From contig DYNF01000040.1 of assembly GCA_020721205.1 (NCBI GenBank), forward strand, positions 1 through 37,039: DNA of 37,039 bases, in the 5' to 3' direction. The notes beneath the pieces are model-generated. The model was not told the origin of the DNA. It did not search any database and saw only the letters and a program-made list of their open reading frames with translations. This document shows, piece by piece, positions 32,606 through 37,039 of the stretch; positions within the stretch are counted from its first letter, which is position 1; each line of letters opens with the position of its first letter. Both the position numbers and the translations under genes were made by a program. The stretch comes from Prochloron sp. SulCav_FS08_3_32_3330. GTDB lineage: Bacteria; Cyanobacteriota; Cyanobacteriia; Cyanobacteriales; DYNF01.

Positions 32606-32686
32606 ACTGATTTGAGTTTAAAAATCAGTATTTTTTGCTGATTTTGCTCAAACACTCTTGACAAAAATATAACTTTATGCTATAGG
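32606..32686 (+). promoter_or_regulatory. rpmI-rplT leader: alternative hairpins and an internal promoter
   Basis: Three short segments can pair in two exclusive ways: ACTGATTT (32606-32613) with AAAATCAGT (32621-32629), or AAAATCAG with CTGATTTT (32638-32645), the latter extended by TTTGAG/CTCAAA. Downstream, TTGACA (32658-32663), a 17-bp spacer and TGCTATAGG with a -10-like TATAGG (32681-32686) look like a promoter for rplT, about 45 bp before its ATG. Confidence 0.55.
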
Positions 32687-32730
32687 GAATCGTCTTTTTA
32701 AAATAAAATTAGAAATATTCAAGAAATAGT

Positions 32731-33084
32731 ATGACTAGAGTAAAACGGGGTAATGTTGCCCGAAAACGCCGTAAGAAAATCTTAAAATTAGCGAAAGGCT
32801 TTAGAGGGTCTCATTCTAAGCTTTTCCGCACAGCTAATCAACAAGTGATGAAAGCGTTGCGTAATGCTTATCGTGATCGGAAAAAACGTAAGAGAGATTT
32901 CCGTCGTTTATGGATCACTCGTATTAATGCTGGTGCCAGACTTCACGGCTTAAGTTACAGTAAATTTGCTGGTAATTTAAAAAAAGCTGATATTCAATTA
33001 AATCGTAAAATGTTAGCACAATTAGCAATGATTGATCCTGATGTTTTTACAAAAGTAATTGAAGTTGCTTCTAATGTTAGTTAA
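32731..33084 (+). CDS. rplT: 50S ribosomal protein L20
   Basis: The 117-residue protein is L20: [32 protein letters not shown] at the N-terminal tail in outline, then [31 protein letters not shown] and the C-terminal globular part. L20 binds 23S rRNA early in assembly and in several bacteria represses its own operon. A strong terminator follows. Confidence 0.97.
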   Translation: MTRVKRGNVARKRRKKILKLAKGFRGSHSKLFRTANQQVMKALRNAYRDRKKRKRDFRRLWITRINAGARLHGLSYSKFAGNLKKADIQLNRKMLAQLAMIDPDVFTKVIEVASNVS

Positions 33085-33121
33085 ATTTTTCAAGTTAAAT
33101 TTTTAACAAACAAAAATGATC

Positions 33122-33171
33122 AAAATTATTGCCATCTTCAGTCATACTGGGGGTGGCAATAATTTTTTTTT
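33122..33171 (+). terminator. rplT terminator
   Basis: AAAATTATTGCCA (33122-33134) and TGGCAATAATTTT (33154-33166) form a 13-bp perfect stem with a 19-base loop, followed by T's to 33171. This is a standard intrinsic terminator for rpmI-rplT. Confidence 0.9.
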
Positions 33172-33413
33172 AGTCGCTTTAGCAGACTTTTGCTGTTAGC
33201 AATAAAATTTATTTCATTGCGATATTAAAACTGAAAGCTTTTAACCCGCATCGCAATAAATTTTAGATCAAAATTTTAAAATTTAAGTCGCTTTAGCAGA
33301 CTTTTGCTGTTAGCAATGAAATTTATTTCATTGCGATATTAAAACTGAAAGCTTTTAACCCGCATCGCAATAAATTGACGATGCTAATAGCAAAAATCTG
33401 CTAAAGCGATTAA
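33172..33413. repeat. Duplicated 91-bp fold-back element
   Basis: Two 91-bp direct copies, 33172-33262 and 33286-33376, differ at one base. Each opens with AGTCGCTTTAGCAGAC and contains an inner ATTGCGAT/ATCGCAAT inverted repeat. At 33380-33413 the start of the unit is repeated in inverted form (GCTAATAGCAAAAATCTGCT...), so copy 2 with this tail forms a fold-back of about 130 bp. No coding sequence is seen. Confidence 0.85.
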
Positions 33414-33458
33414 TTCCTGTTAGAAACTCAAGAGTTTTTAGCAACGGGTTGAAACCCG

Positions 33459-34088
33459 TTACCTTTCAATTTTTTCTTTAAATTCTAACACCGCATCAAA
33501 AGGCTCTTCATAACTAATATAATGGGTAAATAAATCTAAATCTAAATCAGGTAATAAAACACTTTGATTAACTTTAATATAGGTATCATTTTCTAATACA
33601 TATAAACTTAATTTTTCCCTTTGCCAAAACCAAACTTCTTTAACACCTAAACCTTGATAAATGTTTAAAGAATCAATACCACCGCTTGTTACAATTACTT
33701 CAATTGCTAAATCAGGAAGATCTTTTTCTGTCTCAAAACAATAACATTCATCAGGCTCGATTCCTCTTTTAAGAATTTTATTTTTAAAAGTAGTTGATCC
33801 TAAAGGATAAAATCTTATTTTCTTAGTAAAAAAATAACTTTCTAAAAGCATTCCAATTATTTTTTTATCAAACTCATGACGGCGACTAGGTGACATAATA
33901 GCTAAATTTTCCTCCCAATATTTAAACTTAATTCCGGCTGAATCTCCCCAAAATTGTAATAAACTTTCATACTGATTCCAGCTAATATTATTAACAAGAA
34001 AAATTTGCTCTGATTCAGCATCTTTAGACTTGGCAAAATTAACCATTGTCTTCAGATTTTCTAATTTATGATCTATTGCTAAAACCAT
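33459..34088 (-). CDS. Uma2 family endonuclease, copy A
   Basis: The 209-residue protein is in the Uma2 (DUF820) family, a PD-(D/E)XK nuclease-like fold much expanded in cyanobacteria and with no settled function. Seen are IMSPSRRHE (64-72), RGIEPDECY (Glu111, Asp113) and LPDLAIEVIVTSGG (Asp126, Glu130), then GVKEVWFW. It is a tandem copy of the next gene (34184-34816): the first 75 residues are identical, the middle differs. Its 3' end has been overwritten by a GCAACGGGTT palindrome (33441-33462), which supplies the last codon and stop (IER instead of IEAV). Confidence 0.85.
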   Translation of the reverse strand: MVLAIDHKLENLKTMVNFAKSKDAESEQIFLVNNISWNQYESLLQFWGDSAGIKFKYWEENLAIMSPSRRHEFDKKIIGMLLESYFFTKKIRFYPLGSTTFKNKILKRGIEPDECYCFETEKDLPDLAIEVIVTSGGIDSLNIYQGLGVKEVWFWQREKLSLYVLENDTYIKVNQSVLLPDLDLDLFTHYISYEEPFDAVLEFKEKIER

Positions 34089-34183
34089 TTTTAATTAACT
34101 CCTCTTTTTTCTCTAATAAAAAAAATTTAGGTTTTCAAATTTCCGCAAAATATTATTAATAAAATTAACAATTTATTTAGTAT

Positions 34184-34816
34184 TTAAACAGCCTCAATTT
34201 TTTCTTTAAATTCTAACACCGCATCAAAAGGCTCTTCATAACTAATATAATGGGTAAATAAATCTAAATCTAAATCAGGTAATAAAACACTTTGATTAAC
34301 TTTAATATAGGTATCATTTTCTAACACATATAAACTTAATTTTTCCCTTTCCCAAAACCAAACTTCTTTAACACCTAAACTTTGATAAATATTTAAAGAA
34401 TCAATACCACCACTGGTTACAATTACTTCAATTGCTAAATCAGGAATTTTTTTATTACTATTGAGACAATAACATTTATCTGGCTCAATTCCTCTTTTAA
34501 GAATTTTATTTTTAAAAGTAGTTGATCCTAAAGAATAAAATCTTATTTTTTTTGCTAAAAAATAAGTTTCTAAAAGCATTCCAATTTTTTCTTTATCAAA
34601 CTCATGACGGCGACTAGGTGACATAATAGCTAAATTTTCCTCCCAATATTTAAACTTAATTCCGGCTGAATCTCCCCAAAATTGTAATAAACTTTCATAC
34701 TGATTCCAGCTAATATTATTAACAAGAAAAATTTGCTCTGATTCAGCATCTTTAGACTTGGCAAAATTAACCATTGTCTTCAGATTTTCTAATTTATGAT
34801 CTATTGCTAAAACCAT
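34184..34816 (-). CDS. Uma2 family endonuclease, copy B
   Basis: The 210-residue protein has the same motifs as copy A, with EPDKCYCLNSNKKIPDLAIEV in place of EPDECYCFETEKDLPDLAIEV. The two genes share an identical 5' leader (TTTTTAATTAACTCCT) and start. Copy B ends KIEAV, probably the original C-terminus. The 95 bp between the genes are AT-rich and hold nothing I recognise. Possible recent duplication followed by divergence only in the centre. Confidence 0.85.
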   Translation of the reverse strand: MVLAIDHKLENLKTMVNFAKSKDAESEQIFLVNNISWNQYESLLQFWGDSAGIKFKYWEENLAIMSPSRRHEFDKEKIGMLLETYFLAKKIRFYSLGSTTFKNKILKRGIEPDKCYCLNSNKKIPDLAIEVIVTSGGIDSLNIYQSLGVKEVWFWEREKLSLYVLENDTYIKVNQSVLLPDLDLDLFTHYISYEEPFDAVLEFKEKIEAV

Positions 34817-34882
34817 TTTTAATTAACTCCTAATCTGAAAAGCCTCGTAATTATCGTAATTATCGCTTAATTATCGTTTGTT

Positions 34883-36307
34883 TTAGGGAATAGGCACAAA
34901 ATCAAAACCAAAACCAGAGCGATTTCCCTCTACAATTTTTACTAATTGTACTGCCTGATTGCGATCGCCCGAGGGTAAAAAGGTAATTTCATTCCCCGCA
35001 CCGATCGCCGTAAAATTAGAATTAGCTAAAGCTTGTTGCACCGTTTCTCTGGTAGGATTAGGACTAAAATTAAGTGCAGAAATTAAAGCCTCTGTAGCAT
35101 CATAAGCCATCGCACTACGCCAACTCACATCCCCCTGCCATAATTTTCTCGATTCTTGAGTAAAAGAGTCTTGAGGATGGGCTAAAATATGCCAAGGAAT
35201 AGCCACTACCATGTCTAAAGTCCCTCTACCGCCAATTTGAAGAATTTTAGGCGCATAAGCATCATCTCCCGCTAAAAGGGCTAATTTTCCATCATTGACC
35301 TGTATTACCTGTAAAGCTTGGTCTAAAGTAGCGGTATTAGTAGCTAACATTACCACTTGCGCACCTTTATTGGTAGCCTCTTTAAAAGCATTTGCCGCAT
35401 TGAAATTATTGTCCATAAAATCAAATTCAGCTACTACCGCCCCCCCATCTCCATATAAAGCGGTGGTAAATTCATCCTTAAGAGATTTACTATAATTACT
35501 TTGGGAATTATAAAAAACCGCCGTTTTTTGTTTTTTTAATTGTTGCACTTGATAACGAGATAAAGCACTTCCGGCAAAGCGATCGCTTGGCACAGTGCGA
35601 AAAATATAATCCCCAAAACCTGATAATTGAACAGATGTACTAATGGGAGAAATTGCGACTAATTTTTCCTTTTCATAAATTTCCCCTGTGGCTAAGGTCA
35701 CATCACTAGCCCAATGTCCTACCACTCCTAAGACTTCAGGCACATCTACTAAAGCTTGTGCCACTTCTTTCCCCACTTGAGGATCATTATCATCATTAGC
35801 AATCAAAACTTTAAGTTTAATCCCCTTAATCCCATTAGTTTGATTAATCTTATTTTGTGCTTGTGCCACGCCCCTTAAAATTTCTTGAGTGCCGTCCACA
35901 TCGGTGTTAGTAGGCACAGCCACAGCGATCACATAAGATTGATTTTCCCCAATTTTCGCATTATTCAGATAAATTAAAGCCTCTGGATCATTAGGTGTTT
36001 TTTTAAGAGAAATCTCTAAATTAGCGATCGCCTCTGGATAATTGTTTTGAGCTAAAGCTGTTATTGCCCTCTGTTTTTCCGGTGTGCTGTTACTAAGAAT
36101 AAGTAATTTATCACCGTTGCTTAGACGATCATTTAGAGGAATAGATGAGGAATTAGGATTAGTTTCTGTATCATTTCTCCCCGAAGGAATAACGCTTGGA
36201 AGTAATTGAGGATAAAATCCTCTAATTAAGACAAATCCTCCCCCGAGAATAATGAGAGTTATTACCAACGTAATAATTAAAACCACAGGGTTATCTTTTT
36301 TAGCCAT
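34883..36307 (-). CDS. Membrane-anchored ABC-type substrate-binding protein (Peripla_BP_6)
   Basis: The 474-residue protein has an N-terminal membrane helix (about 8-28), a disordered Asn/Ser-rich linker, a helical segment with tetratricopeptide character (about 78-118; ALAQNNYPEAIANLEISLKKTPNDPEALIYLNNAK in outline), and a branched-chain amino-acid-type binding fold (about 120-470; 'VVGHWASDVTLATGEIYEKEKLVAISPISTS'). There is no lipobox Cys, so it is held by its signal anchor. No transporter permease or ATPase is adjacent; it may be a receptor, not a transport partner. Ligand is unknown. Confidence 0.85.
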   Translation of the reverse strand: MAKKDNPVVLIITLVITLIILGGGFVLIRGFYPQLLPSVIPSGRNDTETNPNSSSIPLNDRLSNGDKLLILSNSTPEKQRAITALAQNNYPEAIANLEISLKKTPNDPEALIYLNNAKIGENQSYVIAVAVPTNTDVDGTQEILRGVAQAQNKINQTNGIKGIKLKVLIANDDNDPQVGKEVAQALVDVPEVLGVVGHWASDVTLATGEIYEKEKLVAISPISTSVQLSGFGDYIFRTVPSDRFAGSALSRYQVQQLKKQKTAVFYNSQSNYSKSLKDEFTTALYGDGGAVVAEFDFMDNNFNAANAFKEATNKGAQVVMLATNTATLDQALQVIQVNDGKLALLAGDDAYAPKILQIGGRGTLDMVVAIPWHILAHPQDSFTQESRKLWQGDVSWRSAMAYDATEALISALNFSPNPTRETVQQALANSNFTAIGAGNEITFLPSGDRNQAVQLVKIVEGNRSGFGFDFVPIP

Positions 36308-36349
36308 AATTTTTAATTGATCCTCATGCTTATTTTATTTTAATCTTAA

Positions 36350-36952
36350 TTACTTAAGAAAACTACTACTAATACCAAATAGAAGAAAAGTTAAAATTCC
36401 GATTAATTGATTAGGATTATCAACGAAAATAAAATTAGCTAATCCAGCCCCTAAAATCGTCCCCAAAATTAAACAAATAATACTAATTAAAAAAGCCTTA
36501 CCAAATTTTTTTTCCTTCCGATTAATCAGATAAATATGAGCAAAAATTCCCGCCGTTAAAAGTAAAGAAAGAAAAGATAAAGTTTGAGCAAAAATTACAA
36601 TTACAGCTAAAGTGCCAAAAATACCAAGAGATAATAAAATATCCTTTTGTGAAGGTTGATCAATTAAATTTTGAATCCATGAAGGGGCTTGATTAAAATT
36701 AGTTATTTTCGGAAGGGAAGAAGGTGTTACTTGTTTTTCAGGAAAACGGATCGTTTCAGGGACTTTAATTTTCCCTTCTTGACGTAATCTTAAACGATCC
36801 ATTAGAATCGCATCATAAGCCGCATCCACTTGAGCATTAGCCTGTGGATTACCTTGATAGCGTTGATTTAAGCGTTGTTTAGCCGCTTGGATTTCCTCAA
36901 AAGAGGTATTTTCCGTTACCCCCAAAGTTTGATAAGGGCTTTGATCACTCAT
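36350..36952 (-). CDS. CPP1-like (DUF3353) J-like membrane protein
   Basis: The 200-residue protein has a J-like N-terminus (SDQSPYQTLGVTENTSFEEIQAAKQRLNQRY, about 1-60, without the HPD motif) and four hydrophobic helices from about 103 to 200. This is the CPP1/CDF1 type, DUF3353. In plants CPP1 protects the protochlorophyllide oxidoreductase POR in the plastid; a similar role in cyanobacteria is inference. It precedes the substrate-binding protein gene by 42 bp and may share its transcript. Confidence 0.85.
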   Translation of the reverse strand: MSDQSPYQTLGVTENTSFEEIQAAKQRLNQRYQGNPQANAQVDAAYDAILMDRLRLRQEGKIKVPETIRFPEKQVTPSSLPKITNFNQAPSWIQNLIDQPSQKDILLSLGIFGTLAVIVIFAQTLSFLSLLLTAGIFAHIYLINRKEKKFGKAFLISIICLILGTILGAGLANFIFVDNPNQLIGILTFLLFGISSSFLK

Positions 36953-37039
36953 TTTTACTCTCCTTATTGATCATTCAAAAGTTATTATTATAGTAGGAAT
37001 GGTAGTCACCTATCAGACCTCTCTACAGAACGGAACGTG

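Overview
The window is a stretch of cyanobacterial chromosome. The clearest marks are the cytochrome b6f genes petB-petD and a Rieske protein, Ycf51, a CPP1-like J-domain protein, an NdbB-type demethylphylloquinone reductase, many HIP1-type sites (gcgatcgc), and large amounts of palindromic and 7-bp tandem repeats between genes. The DNA is very AT-rich, which fits a unicellular Chroococcales-like lineage such as Cyanobacterium or Geminocystis; that placement is inference. I found no tRNA or rRNA, no CRISPR array, no prophage and no intact transposase gene.

Layout. 1-6.8 kb is accessory. It holds a small secreted protein, an HTH plus AAA-like ATPase, a minus-strand cassette (shortened antitoxin, PD-(D/E)XK-like protein, PIN-like nuclease), then a second AAA-like ATPase fused to a CHASE2 sensor, and a secreted DUF928 protein. 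6.8-8 kb carries the urease chaperone genes ureE-ureF away from the structural genes. 8.1-11.6 kb encodes two second-messenger enzymes side by side: a CHASE4-HAMP adenylate cyclase and a GAF/HD-GYP phosphodiesterase. 11.7-18.3 kb mixes housekeeping genes (cysQ-like, biotin ligase, TIGR01777 epimerase, aldo/keto reductase, VOC protein) with toxin-antitoxin genes (an AbrB-like/PIN pair, an unpaired Phd and an unpaired HicB). 18.4-25.3 kb has a GAF/SpoIIE phosphatase, ycf51, a [2Fe-2S] thioredoxin-like ferredoxin, an Hpt protein, a HAD hydrolase and ndbB.

25.5-32 kb is the photosynthesis and redox part: petB-petD, a small DUF6439-like gene, rdgB, a phosphoglucomutase, glutaredoxin, a Rieske protein that looks like the minor PetC2 isoform (no petA beside it), and a thioredoxin-reductase-like flavoprotein. 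32.4-33.1 kb has rpmI-rplT with its own internal promoter and possible alternative hairpins. 33.4-37 kb holds two near-identical Uma2 nuclease genes, a membrane-anchored substrate-binding protein with a short helical/TPR-like stretch, and the CPP1-like gene.

The most distinctive feature is the repeat load. Two copies of a 183-184 bp MITE-like element with 17-bp inverted ends are present, one with a clean 9-bp target duplication nested in another palindrome, and a solo piece of its interior lies upstream of petB. Heptamer arrays of several sequences, all with period 7, abut start or stop codons. One 60-bp ladder repeats the last codons and stop of the gene before it. Several palindrome families appear to double as terminators, and one has landed in the last codons of a Uma2 gene. 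The best candidate for an undescribed functional system is the 0.7-6.7 kb AAA/nuclease/CHASE2/DUF928 island.
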